A stretch of 27,702 bases of DNA. Origin: Bacillota bacterium (GTDB lineage Bacteria > Bacillota > Clostridia > Christensenellales > SZUA-584). Location of the stretch: the NCBI GenBank assembly GCA_023461435.1, contig JAEYLC010000002.1, positions 1-27,702 on the forward strand. The letters are read 5' to 3'. The position numbers and the translations under genes were made by a program. The notes beneath the pieces were generated by a model. The model saw only the letters and a program-made list of their open reading frames with translations. It was not told the DNA's origin and did not search any database. Shown in pieces: positions 14,628-22,134 of the stretch (the first letter of the stretch is position 1; each line of letters begins with the position of its first letter).

Positions 14628-14656
14628 TTAAAAATGATTTTTATATATTATATAAT
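14628..14656 (+). promoter_or_regulatory. Candidate dnaA promoter
   Basis: TTAAAA (14628-14633), 17 bases, then TATAAT (14651-14656). The DnaA-box palindrome lies about 40 bases upstream of the -35, placed for autoregulation. The leader would be only about 11 bases and begins near the GAGG site. Confidence 0.5.
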
Positions 14657-14673
14657 AGTTCCGAGGTATTTTT

Positions 14674-16035
14674 GTGGACACTTTTTTGGTTATTTGGGAA
14701 AAAGCTTTAGAAATACTTAAGCAGGAGCTTGCCAGTGTCCGTTATGATACATGGATAAAAACACTGTCTCCTGTTAAAAAAGTCGACAGCGATTTTTACT
14801 TTCAGACGCTGAATCCGATACATAAAGAACTGGTGGAAAAAAGCTACAAAACGCTGATTATCAACGCCATGACCGATGCGGCGGATTCTCTGGATTTCGG
14901 TCAGGATATCAATGTTTATTTTTTGAATACCGAAGAGGCCTCAAAATTAAAGCAAACCACGGTAAGCCAGCCCGAAGCCGACAACGCGAGCAGCTCTCGC
15001 ACCACGCTGAACCCGTATTTCACGTTTGATACGTTTGTGGTCGGCAGTTCAAATGAGTTTGCCCACGCGGCGGCCAGAGCCGTGGCGGATAATCCGGGGC
15101 TCACTTACAATCCGCTTTTTATTTACGGAAAAACCGGCCTTGGAAAAACACATTTGATGCAGGCCATTGCGAACCATATCACAGTGAAGGACAGCAACGC
15201 CACAGTGATGTTTGTGAAAAGCGAGCCGTTTTTAAACGACCTGATCAACGCGATCCGAACGTCCAAAACGGAGGAGTTTCGTAAAAAATACCGCAAAGCC
15301 GATGTGCTGCTGATTGACGATATTCAGTTTATCGCCGGCAAGGAGAGCACGCAGGAAGAATTTTTTCATACGTTTAATGATCTGCACGAAAACAACAAGC
15401 AGATCATATTGTCTTCGGATAAACCGCCGAAAGAGATCGCGAGGCTCGAAGAGAGGCTGCAGTCGCGCTTTGAAGGCGGGCTGATCGCCGATATTCAGCC
15501 GCCGAATTACGAGACGAAGCTCGCCATACTCACCAAGAAAGCGAAGGACATCACATCCAAGGAATCTTTAAAATGTGAAGTCAGCAAAGAAATACTCGAT
15601 TTGATCGCGACAAAGGTATCGTCCAATATCCGATCTTTAGAGGGCGCGCTCAAAAAGATCATCGCGTATACAGTGCTGAACGGCCGCTCGCCGAATCTCG
15701 TGGAGGCTGAAATTGCGATTCGCGATTTTCTCACGACGAACACCAAGAAGATCACCTCAAAGCATATTCTGCAGGCGGTCTGCGAATATTACGAGATCTC
15801 CGAGGATGAGATAACGAGCAACAAGAAGAACCAGAGCGTCGCGTATCCGCGTCAGATCGCAATGTATTTAACGCGCAAGCTGATGGACCTGTCTTATAAA
15901 GCCATTGCCGAGATATACGGCAAGAATGACCACACGACTGTAAAACACGCCTATGAAAAGATTGAAAACGAAGTACAGACGAGTATTGAAATGAAAACAC
16001 TGGTGGATGATTTTATTATAAAGCTGAAAGAATAG
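14674..16035 (+). CDS. dnaA: Chromosomal replication initiator DnaA
   Basis: The AAA+ initiator that binds DnaA boxes and melts the origin. Its 453 residues match the usual length. Domain I is at about 1-85 (WEKALEILKQELASVRYDTWIKTL), with a short domain II linker at about 86-110. Domain III follows with Walker A GKTGLGKT (142-149), Walker B VLLIDDIQF (201-209) and the arginine-finger region LEERLQSRFEGGL. Domain IV carries the DNA-binding signature NDHTTVKHAYEKIE (from about 418). The GTG start has GAGG 7 bases upstream. Typical neighbours rpmH/rnpA are missing upstream, where the NlpC/P60-like gene lies instead. dnaN follows after 236 bases containing the proposed unwinding element. Confidence 0.98.
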   Translation: MDTFLVIWEKALEILKQELASVRYDTWIKTLSPVKKVDSDFYFQTLNPIHKELVEKSYKTLIINAMTDAADSLDFGQDINVYFLNTEEASKLKQTTVSQPEADNASSSRTTLNPYFTFDTFVVGSSNEFAHAAARAVADNPGLTYNPLFIYGKTGLGKTHLMQAIANHITVKDSNATVMFVKSEPFLNDLINAIRTSKTEEFRKKYRKADVLLIDDIQFIAGKESTQEEFFHTFNDLHENNKQIILSSDKPPKEIARLEERLQSRFEGGLIADIQPPNYETKLAILTKKAKDITSKESLKCEVSKEILDLIATKVSSNIRSLEGALKKIIAYTVLNGRSPNLVEAEIAIRDFLTTNTKKITSKHILQAVCEYYEISEDEITSNKKNQSVAYPRQIAMYLTRKLMDLSYKAIAEIYGKNDHTTVKHAYEKIENEVQTSIEMKTLVDDFIIKLKE

Positions 16036-16094
16036 TGGATACATTGTTGATAAAAAAACGGTATCAAAATCCGCGGTTTTTTTCATCCCCGCGC

Positions 16095-16120
16095 CATAGA
16101 CATCACATGCACTGTCTATG
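16095..16120. repeat. Inverted repeat in the dnaA-dnaN gap
   Basis: CATAGACA (16095-16102) and TGTCTATG (16113-16120) form an 8-bp perfect inverted repeat around a 10-base centre. No T run follows, so it is not an obvious terminator. It could be a protein site within the origin. Confidence 0.5.
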
Positions 16121-16178
16121 ACATGAATCCGGAAGTTGTCAGCTCGGGTTTTTTGCGATGACAGCTGAGAAAAAGGCG

Positions 16179-16221
16179 ATATCCACATTATCAACATATA
16201 CTACTGCTGCTAATACTATTT
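16179..16221. other. Putative oriC core: tandem DnaA boxes and DnaA-trio-like unwinding element
   Basis: Two directly adjacent 9-mers in the same orientation, ATATCCACA (16179-16187) and TTATCAACA (16188-16196), each differ from TTATCCACA at one base. Four bases later the top strand reads CTA CTG CTG CTA ATA CTA TTT (16201-16221), so the bottom strand has A at the centre of seven consecutive triplets. This is the pattern of the DnaA-trio element described in Bacillus subtilis, where DnaA extends from boxes onto single strand. An inverted near-consensus box (TGTTGATAA) lies at 16045-16053. This is the best candidate site for origin melting. Confidence 0.7.
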
Positions 16222-16271
16222 AATTAAGCAGTGATACCATGTTGGAGAAAATACGATTTCAGGAGCCACAT

Positions 16272-17375
16272 ATGAGGATAATTTGTAACAAGAGCGAGCT
16301 GCTCAAAAATGCGAATATTGCGTCCAAAGCCGTTGCACTCAAATCTCCCGTATACCTGCTGGAAGGCATACGCATAGAAGCGAAAGACCAACAATTAACA
16401 TTATATGGAAATGACGGCACGATGTCGATCAAATGCGTGAATCCCGCAAGCGTGACTGAACCGGGCGACGTTGTTCTGCCCGCGAGGCTGTTCTGTGAGT
16501 TGCTCGCCAAGTTCGAAGACTGTGATATCAGCATTTATACGGAAGGCAGCAACGTGGTGCTTGAGTGCGGACATTCCAGAACCACACTCTGCTATATGAG
16601 CGCCGAACAGTATCCCGCATTTCCGAAGTTTGATACCGTGGACGGCATTCATATCTATTCAAAACAGCTTGTGAGTATGATTGACCAGACTGTTTTTGCG
16701 ACTTCCATGAGCGAAGAAAAGCCGATACTCACTGGCTTGCTGATAGAGCTCGGCGGAAACAGCATGAAGATGGTGGCGCTCGACGGATATCGGCTCGCGA
16801 TCAGAAAAGAGACGCTCGGAATCGAACATGAGGAAAAAGAAGTTGTCGTTCCGTCAAAATCGATGAGAGAAGTGGCGCGCATCATTCCCGAAGACGAAAC
16901 AACGATAAAGGTTTACACGACTGAGAACATGGTCGGCATCGTCTGTGAAAATATCGAAATCGTCACGCGCGTGCTTCAGGGCGATTATGTGAAGTATAAA
17001 AGCATACTGCCGACGGAATTCATGACAAGGGTCATTGTGAGTCGGCAGAACCTCTTCAGCAGTTTGGAGCGCGCGAGCATCATGGCGCGCCAATCCAAAA
17101 CGAATCTTGTCAATCTGGCGATTGACGGCAGCGTCATGACGATCACGTCGGATTCCGAGGTGGGCAAGGCCAGAGAAGAAATCGATATCCGTCTGACGGG
17201 CAAAAACTTAAACATCGCTTTCAATGCGCGCTACTTGCTTGATGTTTTAAAGGAAGCCGCGGATGACGAGATCGTGATGGATTTCAATACGAATATCAGC
17301 CCGTGTGTGATACATCCCGTTTCGGGTGACAGCTATCTTTATCTTGTCCTGCCTGTGAAGACGAGCAACAGCTAG
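16272..17375 (+). CDS. dnaN: DNA polymerase III sliding clamp, beta subunit
   Basis: The dimeric ring clamp that tethers DNA polymerase III and other factors to DNA. The 367-residue product begins MRIICNKSELLKNANIASKAV and ends SYLYLVLPVKTSNS, matching bacterial clamps in length and in the C-terminal P-(V/M)-(K/R) motif. LDGYRLAIRKE and ENIEIVTRVLQGDYVKYKSILP are also characteristic. I chose the ATG at 16272 because AGGAG lies 6 bases upstream and the family starts here; an in-frame ATG at 16239 has no site. The gene follows dnaA and the oriC core. It is not followed by recF. Its TAG stop overlaps the stop of the convergent gene within one CTAG. Confidence 0.97.
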   Translation: MRIICNKSELLKNANIASKAVALKSPVYLLEGIRIEAKDQQLTLYGNDGTMSIKCVNPASVTEPGDVVLPARLFCELLAKFEDCDISIYTEGSNVVLECGHSRTTLCYMSAEQYPAFPKFDTVDGIHIYSKQLVSMIDQTVFATSMSEEKPILTGLLIELGGNSMKMVALDGYRLAIRKETLGIEHEEKEVVVPSKSMREVARIIPEDETTIKVYTTENMVGIVCENIEIVTRVLQGDYVKYKSILPTEFMTRVIVSRQNLFSSLERASIMARQSKTNLVNLAIDGSVMTITSDSEVGKAREEIDIRLTGKNLNIAFNARYLLDVLKEAADDEIVMDFNTNISPCVIHPVSGDSYLYLVLPVKTSNS

Positions 17376-18079
17376 TTGTTTTTCTGAAATGTTTTTTTGA
17401 TCCAGTTATGCGCACGCTCCTCAATACGAGGAGCGTATTTTGATGCGAGCACGATCATGGCGATCGCAATCGCGGCGATGATAAACCAGACCCACATTGG
17501 TACGGAGATGATGCCGGAGCCGACCAGCGCCGAAAAAAGAAGACCCCAGGGCCGTGTCAATAGCATGATCAAAGCGAAAGACGGAAGGCTCAACGCGCTG
17601 AGACCCGCGATCAGGCACAGCACGTCGTCCGGAAAGAACGGAAACAGAAACATCAAAATGAGCAGTATACGCTGGCGGGACGACACGCTGTCCATGTATT
17701 TTTCGACGATGTTTTTTCCCGCAATGCGTTCGACCAAAGGCCGACCGAATTTTTTTCCGAGCATAAACGCCCCAAGCGAGCCGATAAACACGGCAGAGAA
17801 GGACAATAAGAAACCGTACAGAAAACCGAAAAGTATGCCGCCCACCAGTGTGGTGACGCTGCCGGGTATCGGGGAAATGATGACCTGCAAAAACTGCAGG
17901 GCGAAAAAAGCAAGCGGCGCCCAGGCGCCGAAAGAGGCGACATACTGCTGAAGACTTTCTTTGGATTCAAACAGCGTAAACCATCCGTTGTTTTTGCCGA
18001 TATAATAAAGAACGGCCACGGCGGCAAGTATTGCGATAAGAACGATTAGCCAGATAATCTGCTTTTTAGTTATTTTCAT
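17372..18079 (-). CDS. TVP38/TMEM64 (DedA-like VTT domain) membrane protein
   Basis: A polytopic membrane protein of 235 residues from the ATG at 18079. The VTT-domain core is recognisable: LQVIISPIPGSVTTLVGGILFGFLYGFLLSFSAVFIGSLGAFMLGKKFGRPLVERIAG, followed by FPFFPDDVLCLIAGLSALS. About six hydrophobic segments are visible, including an N-terminal one after a basic start. Family members have been linked to lipid scrambling or undecaprenyl/phosphatidylethanolamine transport; I cannot assign a substrate. The start is unusual: no ribosome binding site precedes the ATG, but an extended -10 (TGATATACT) ends 7 bases before it, suggesting a leaderless mRNA. A TTG at 18103 would add eight residues. 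It converges on dnaN with overlapping stops. Confidence 0.88.
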   Translation of the reverse strand: MKITKKQIIWLIVLIAILAAVAVLYYIGKNNGWFTLFESKESLQQYVASFGAWAPLAFFALQFLQVIISPIPGSVTTLVGGILFGFLYGFLLSFSAVFIGSLGAFMLGKKFGRPLVERIAGKNIVEKYMDSVSSRQRILLILMFLFPFFPDDVLCLIAGLSALSLPSFALIMLLTRPWGLLFSALVGSGIISVPMWVWFIIAAIAIAMIVLASKYAPRIEERAHNWIKKTFQKNN

Positions 18080-18086
18080 ATGAGCT

Positions 18087-18115
18087 AGTATATCATAATT
18101 CAAAAATCATGCCAT
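18087..18115 (-). promoter_or_regulatory. Extended -10 promoter for the TVP38-like gene (leaderless)
   Basis: The minus strand has ATGGCA (18110-18115), 17 bases, then TATACT (18087-18092) preceded by TGA, making an extended -10. Seven bases separate it from the ATG at 18079, so the RNA probably begins at the start codon. Confidence 0.45.
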
Positions 18116-18234
18116 CCGTTTCTTCATAGTGAGATAAAAAAATGTTTTCTGAAATGAGACAATCAGACAATGTAAAAAAATAATTAAATATAATGCGTTT
18201 AATGGCATTTAATGAGCGAATTATATAGGTGCTC

Positions 18235-18263
18235 TTTCCAACCGGAATCTTTTGCTTTATAAT
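18235..18263 (+). promoter_or_regulatory. parA-parB promoter
   Basis: TTTCCA (18235-18240), 17 bases, then a perfect TATAAT (18258-18263). The leader is about 20 bases and carries GGAGGGG before the ATG at 18291. Confidence 0.6.
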
Positions 18264-18290
18264 GATATCAACGAAACGGAGGGGTAACAT

Positions 18291-19061
18291 ATGTCCAAGA
18301 TTATCGCCATTGCCAACCAGAAAGGCGGCGTTGGCAAGACGACAACGGCTGTCAACCTGAGCGCCTGTATCGCGGAACAGGGAAAAAAGGTGTTGCTCAT
18401 CGATATTGACCCTCAGGGTAATTCGACGAGCGGCCTTGGTATCGAAAAAAGTACGCTCAAAGCTTCCGTCTACGATGTGCTGATCAATGGCGCGGACGCC
18501 AAAACGGCGGTGATAGGCACGATGATCGATACGCTCGACATCATACCCGCCAATATCGATCTGGTGGGCGCGGAGGTTGAACTCGTATCGCGAATGGCGC
18601 GCGAACAGATATTGAAAACGGCGCTCAAATCCATCCGCGACAAATACGATTATATTTTCATGGACTGTCCGCCGTCACTCGGGCTCATCACGATCAATGC
18701 GCTGACGGCCGCGGACAAAATACTCGTTCCGATACAATGCGAATATTATGCGCTTGAAGGGCTTTCCCAGCTGATCAACACGATCAAGCTCGTCAAGACC
18801 AATTTAAATCCGAACCTTGAGGTGGAGGGCGTTGTGCTCACGATGTTTGACGGACGCACCAACCTTTCCATTCAAGTCGTTGAGGAAGTTAAAAAGTATT
18901 TTAAGAATAAAGTCTATCAAACGATCATTCCGCGCAATGTGAGGCTCGGGGAAGCGCCCAGCTTTGGTCTGCCGGTTATCCGTTATGATGCGGCATGTCT
19001 CGGGTCTCAATGTTATAATGACCTCGCCAGAGAGATTATCGAAGGCGGAGGCAATGCGTAA
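18291..19061 (+). CDS. parA: Chromosome partitioning ATPase ParA (Soj)
   Basis: A deviant-Walker ATPase that, with ParB and parS, segregates origins and in Bacillus also modulates DnaA. The 256-residue chromosomal-type protein starts directly with the nucleotide site (IIAIANQKGGVGKTTTAVNLSA, signature KGGVGKTT at 11-18). It continues with LLIDIDPQGNSTSGLG and DYIFMDCPPSLGLITINALTAAD. There is no N-terminal DNA-binding domain as in plasmid type Ia ParA. The start has GGAGGGG 5-6 bases upstream and its own promoter. Its TAA overlaps the parB ATG by one base (TAATG), so translation is coupled. Its position two genes after dnaA supports a role at this origin. Confidence 0.97.
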   Translation: MSKIIAIANQKGGVGKTTTAVNLSACIAEQGKKVLLIDIDPQGNSTSGLGIEKSTLKASVYDVLINGADAKTAVIGTMIDTLDIIPANIDLVGAEVELVSRMAREQILKTALKSIRDKYDYIFMDCPPSLGLITINALTAADKILVPIQCEYYALEGLSQLINTIKLVKTNLNPNLEVEGVVLTMFDGRTNLSIQVVEEVKKYFKNKVYQTIIPRNVRLGEAPSFGLPVIRYDAACLGSQCYNDLAREIIEGGGNA

Positions 19062-19918
19062 TGAAGCAGCAAAGATTGGGCAAGGGACTTGGCGCATTGA
19101 TCGAAGACGCATCTTCGGTGGCGGGCGATGAAAAAGCCGACGGAATGAAGATGATCAGCGTCAACGATATCGACCCCAACGCGGGCCAGCCCAGAAAGCA
19201 TTTCGACAGCGAAAAGCTTGAGGAGCTCGCGCAGTCTATTGCCACATACGGCATTGTTCAGCCGATTATCGTTCAGGCAAACGGCAGCCGGTATACGATT
19301 ATAGCGGGCGAGAGGCGCTACCGCGCGGCAAGGCTTGCCGGTTTAAAAGAAGTGCCCGTTATCGTCAAAGAGTTTTCCGAGGCAGAGCTGATGGAAGTCT
19401 CGCTGGTCGAAAACCTGCAGCGTGAGGATTTGAACCCCATTGAAGAAGCGCAGGCCATGCGGATGCTCATGGACGAATATCAGCTTACTCAGGACGAACT
19501 CTCAAGCCGGCTCGGCAAATCCCGCAGCGCTGTGGCTAATACATTGAGGCTGCTGTCTCTGCCCGAAAGCGTTCGCAGCCTTGTGATCGCCGGGGAACTG
19601 TCCTCGGGCCATGCGCGCTGTCTTGTGGCGCTCGAGCGGGATGAAGACAAGCAAAGGCTGGCGCAGAAGATCGTCGCGCAGGGGCTCTCGGTCAGGGCCA
19701 CGGAGGAGCTGATCAAGGCTTTGAGCAAAGCAATGCCCGCGGCGCCCAAAGAAAAAGATGCCGCGCCTGAAATTGAAGAGGCGGAGAAAACACTGACGGC
19801 GGCGCTCGGTACGCGCGTGCAGATCGCGGGGGATTTGCGGCGCGGCAAGATCATACTGCAGTATTACAATCAGGACCAGCTCAACTCGCTGTTTGATTTT
19901 CTGATGACGAGCAGATAA
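19061..19918 (+). CDS. parB: Chromosome partitioning protein ParB (Spo0J)
   Basis: A CTP-dependent DNA clamp that loads at parS and spreads, recruiting ParA and SMC. Its 285 residues are arranged as follows: an N-terminal ParA-stimulating tail (KQQRLGKGLGALI); the CTPase fold with DIDPNAGQPRKHFD, AGERRYRAARLAGL (82-95) and ENLQREDLNPIEEA (117-130); a helix-turn-helix (LTQDELSSRLGKSRSAVANTLRLLSLP); and a C-terminal dimerisation segment after an Ala/Glu-rich linker. The gene overlaps parA by one base. A GAAA-tetraloop terminator follows immediately, and two perfect parS sites lie within 100 bases, so the loading sites are next to the gene. Confidence 0.97.
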   Translation: MKQQRLGKGLGALIEDASSVAGDEKADGMKMISVNDIDPNAGQPRKHFDSEKLEELAQSIATYGIVQPIIVQANGSRYTIIAGERRYRAARLAGLKEVPVIVKEFSEAELMEVSLVENLQREDLNPIEEAQAMRMLMDEYQLTQDELSSRLGKSRSAVANTLRLLSLPESVRSLVIAGELSSGHARCLVALERDEDKQRLAQKIVAQGLSVRATEELIKALSKAMPAAPKEKDAAPEIEEAEKTLTAALGTRVQIAGDLRRGKIILQYYNQDQLNSLFDFLMTSR

Positions 19919-19933
19919 TATTTTTAACCGATC

Positions 19934-19958
19934 ACCACGCGGAAACGCGTGGTTTTTT
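19934..19958 (+). terminator. Intrinsic terminator of parA-parB
   Basis: ACCACGCG and CGCGTGGT pair around a GAAA tetraloop, followed by a run of six T (the stem's terminal T included). The last T is also the first base of the proximal parS site. Confidence 0.9.
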
Positions 19959-19973
19959 GTTTCACGTGAAACA
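19958..19973. promoter_or_regulatory. parS: parS site 1
   Basis: Perfect 16-bp palindrome TGTTTCACGTGAAACA, the consensus ParB/Spo0J loading site. It begins at the end of the parB terminator. Confidence 0.97.
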
Positions 19974-19997
19974 TTATAGAGCTTTTTATCTGGTGAT

Positions 19998-20013
19998 TGT
20001 TTCACGTGAAACA
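19998..20013. promoter_or_regulatory. parS: parS site 2
   Basis: A second perfect TGTTTCACGTGAAACA, exactly 40 bp from the first start to start. The two sites lie about 3.8 kb from the proposed oriC core. Confidence 0.97.
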
Positions 20014-20146
20014 ATGATGAAGCCCGCCCCGGCGCGCTCGAACAATGTCAGCACATCAGAAACCAGAGCGCCTCAAGATACTTTCTCAGAGATCCGGCAC
20101 AAGAGTATGCCGTACGGGGGGAATATATGATATTCACATGCAATAG

Positions 20147-20178
20147 AAAAGGCCCCCGGGAAATATCCCGGAGACCTT
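20147..20178 (-). terminator. Intrinsic terminator of the CvpA-family gene
   Basis: On the minus strand a stem of about 13 bp (AAGGTCTCCGGGA with TCCCGGGGGCCTT, including G-T pairs) closes a four-base loop and continues into TTTTC. It lies just past the stop at 20192. Between this and the second parS (20014-20146) I see no convincing gene. Confidence 0.75.
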
Positions 20179-20191
20179 CACAGCGCGGCGT

Positions 20192-20899
20192 TTAGACGAC
20201 GCCGCGTATGAAATGCAGGAAGAAATTATTATCGGAGAAAAACAGCGCGAGACCGGAGGCGTTGTAGTAGTCCGCAATCTTATCAACGGGCAATATCAGA
20301 AATACGACGGGGATGATCGTCATAAGCAAAAAGCAAAACATGAAACCGCGCAGCACACCGAACAGCGCGCCTGTTGTGCGGTCGTATTGCCGCAGCTCCG
20401 GAAATTCCACCGTATAATCGATCGCCCCGAGCACAAAAGCAAATATCAAACGCGCGATCAGAAAAACGGCCAGGAACGCCAGAATGTTGACGACGGCCGA
20501 TACGATCGTCATGTTGTAGTATTCTCCGATGGTCGTGAGGCCGCTTGACGCAAACGCCTTTGTCTCAACGTTCTGCCGTATCAGAGAGGTGAAAGGCTCG
20601 GAGATATCGGATTTTGAAATGATATCGTTGAGCTGAGCGGGAGACAACTGATTCACGAGCAGCTGAGAGCTTTCAAACGAAGCGATCTTTTCCGCGCCTT
20701 CCGTGTAGTAAGTCAGATAATCAAAAAGCGACGCATTGGCCTTGATCGCGGATGAAACCACGGGATAAAAAAGGTAGGAGGTGATGACGGAAAGAAAGAA
20801 CGCGCCGAGGTTCAGCGCGGATCTTAAAAAACCGCGATGAATACCCTCAAGCCCCATTATCAGTATGAGCAATATCAAAACCAAAGTCACAAGATTCAT
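20192..20899 (-). CDS. CvpA-family membrane protein
   Basis: A 235-residue integral membrane protein of the CvpA/colicin V production family, whose molecular role is not settled. The N-terminus (MNLVTLVLILLILIMGLEGIHRGFLRSALNLGAFFLSVITSYLFYP) is typical, with the conserved G-x-x-RGF-x-R-x-x-x-N-L segment after the first helix. Four hydrophobic segments are visible at about 3-20, 27-50, 130-155 and 180-205. The external loop between helices 2 and 3 is long (about 75 residues), longer than in the E. coli protein. GGAGG lies 6 bases before the ATG. It is 22 bases downstream of the DUF5711-like gene, so both are likely in one operon ending at the hairpin at 20147-20178. Confidence 0.85.
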   Translation of the reverse strand: MNLVTLVLILLILIMGLEGIHRGFLRSALNLGAFFLSVITSYLFYPVVSSAIKANASLFDYLTYYTEGAEKIASFESSQLLVNQLSPAQLNDIISKSDISEPFTSLIRQNVETKAFASSGLTTIGEYYNMTIVSAVVNILAFLAVFLIARLIFAFVLGAIDYTVEFPELRQYDRTTGALFGVLRGFMFCFLLMTIIPVVFLILPVDKIADYYNASGLALFFSDNNFFLHFIRGVV

Positions 20900-20921
20900 A
20901 CCATACCTCCTAATGAAGCCT

Positions 20922-22031
20922 TTAAGGCAGCGGCATCATCGAAACCATATCGTCGTGCTCAATAAAGACCTGATCAGCAATCGCTCTTTCCACACCGGTA
21001 ATCTCAAACGGAAAATCATACGTTCTTAAGTATTTTCCTTCCCCAGTATATACGAAAAGCTGTTTGTTTGCAAAACAATATATCTTTTCACCCTCGTGGA
21101 CGATCCTGAAAACACCGGGGGGAAGATTGATTTTGATTTCGCTGCCCGAGGGTCTTAGGATGCGGGCAATATCGAAAGTCCCGCTGCTACCGGACGGTAC
21201 ATAAACGAATTTGGGGTCGTCCGTCCGATACACATCTTCAAGCATCCATCCGTAGGTGGTGAGCTTCTGATCATCCGAGCTCAAAGACTGATAAACCGTT
21301 AAATGATTGGTACCGATGGCATAGATCTTGTCATCGATCCAATACACGGCGCTGACAAGCTGATCCTTGAGTTCCTTGATCATCGTGATCGCCTGCGTAT
21401 CGGGCTTGTAAGTGGAGATGCACGATATCGGAACGCTGCCCGATGCATCGAGCTCGAGCACGTACAGCGCGTCGCTCGTTGCGTCAAAGCCGTAATCGAG
21501 CACGTGTCTGTCTGTCACATCCAGCAAAAAGAGCTGTTCACCCGTCAAATTAAAAACGATGATATATGCAGGGGTTTTGTCCTCCAGATGCTGCTGCGTG
21601 TAAACCGCCACCATATCCCGGCCCACGCGGGCGGATACGATATCGCCGTCGAGCTGCTTGGAAAATTGATGATTGCCGTTTGCATCAATGACCTGTATCA
21701 CACCCTGTCCTGTCGCGGCGATCAGGCTATCGTTGACCGTGAAATTAAGGCCGCCCGAGAAGAGCCTTAATTGCCAGACGTTGCCGAGCGAACCGTTCAC
21801 GCATGTCAACAGATCGTTGTCCGCATAGACGATATTTTGTCCGGTGATGTAATGGGCGGATCCGGGTCCGAAGGGCATCGCTTTCATCGTATCCTTTAAG
21901 TCTCTTCCGGCTGTCAGTATCACAATGATACCCGTCAGCAGCACAACAAAAACAACCGACACAGCGCTGAAAAAGACAACGGTCTTTCGGGACAGACGGG
22001 ATTTTTTCTTGGTCTTTTTGTTTACGTACAC
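20922..22031 (-). CDS. DUF5711-like membrane-anchored extracytoplasmic protein
   Basis: A 369-residue protein of unknown function. A basic cytoplasmic start (NKKTKKKSRLSRK) is followed by one membrane segment at about 17-40. The external domain consists of repeated beta-hairpin units such as GQNIVYADNDLLTCVN, DSLIAATGQGVIQVIDANG, DMVAVYTQ and DKIYAIGTNHLTVYQ, consistent with a beta-propeller-like fold. This resembles what I know of DUF5711 proteins in Clostridia, but I assign the family from memory of the pattern. The GTG start has GAGGTG about 6 bases upstream. It heads an apparent operon with the CvpA-family gene. Its layout parallels the gene at 6431-7663 on the other side of the origin. 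Confidence 0.78.
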   Translation of the reverse strand: MYVNKKTKKKSRLSRKTVVFFSAVSVVFVVLLTGIIVILTAGRDLKDTMKAMPFGPGSAHYITGQNIVYADNDLLTCVNGSLGNVWQLRLFSGGLNFTVNDSLIAATGQGVIQVIDANGNHQFSKQLDGDIVSARVGRDMVAVYTQQHLEDKTPAYIIVFNLTGEQLFLLDVTDRHVLDYGFDATSDALYVLELDASGSVPISCISTYKPDTQAITMIKELKDQLVSAVYWIDDKIYAIGTNHLTVYQSLSSDDQKLTTYGWMLEDVYRTDDPKFVYVPSGSSGTFDIARILRPSGSEIKINLPPGVFRIVHEGEKIYCFANKQLFVYTGEGKYLRTYDFPFEITGVERAIADQVFIEHDDMVSMMPLP

Positions 22032-22080
22032 AAAGCACCTCGGTAACTTGATTGATAAACCATTATAACATAAGCTGTCA

Positions 22081-22110
22081 AAAAGAAAAACGACTCAGAA
22101 TGAGCCGTTT
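22081..22110 (-). terminator. Intrinsic terminator of the lipid kinase gene
   Basis: On the minus strand AAACGGCTC pairs with GAGTCGTTT (one G-T pair) across a five-base loop, followed by a T-rich run (TTCTTTT). It lies 25 bases past the kinase stop and separates it from the DUF5711-like operon. Confidence 0.75.
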
Positions 22111-22134
22111 GTTGCGATAACAGCGCCGGTATGA

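Noticed and set aside
16054..16090. Possible terminator after dnaA (A run, CGG/CCG, T run)
   Set aside because: The pairing is mostly A-T with mismatches in the centre, so a stable stem is doubtful.
16239..16271. Upstream ATG for dnaN
   Set aside because: Adds 11 residues unlike other clamps and lacks a ribosome binding site; the ATG at 16272 has AGGAG at 6 bases.
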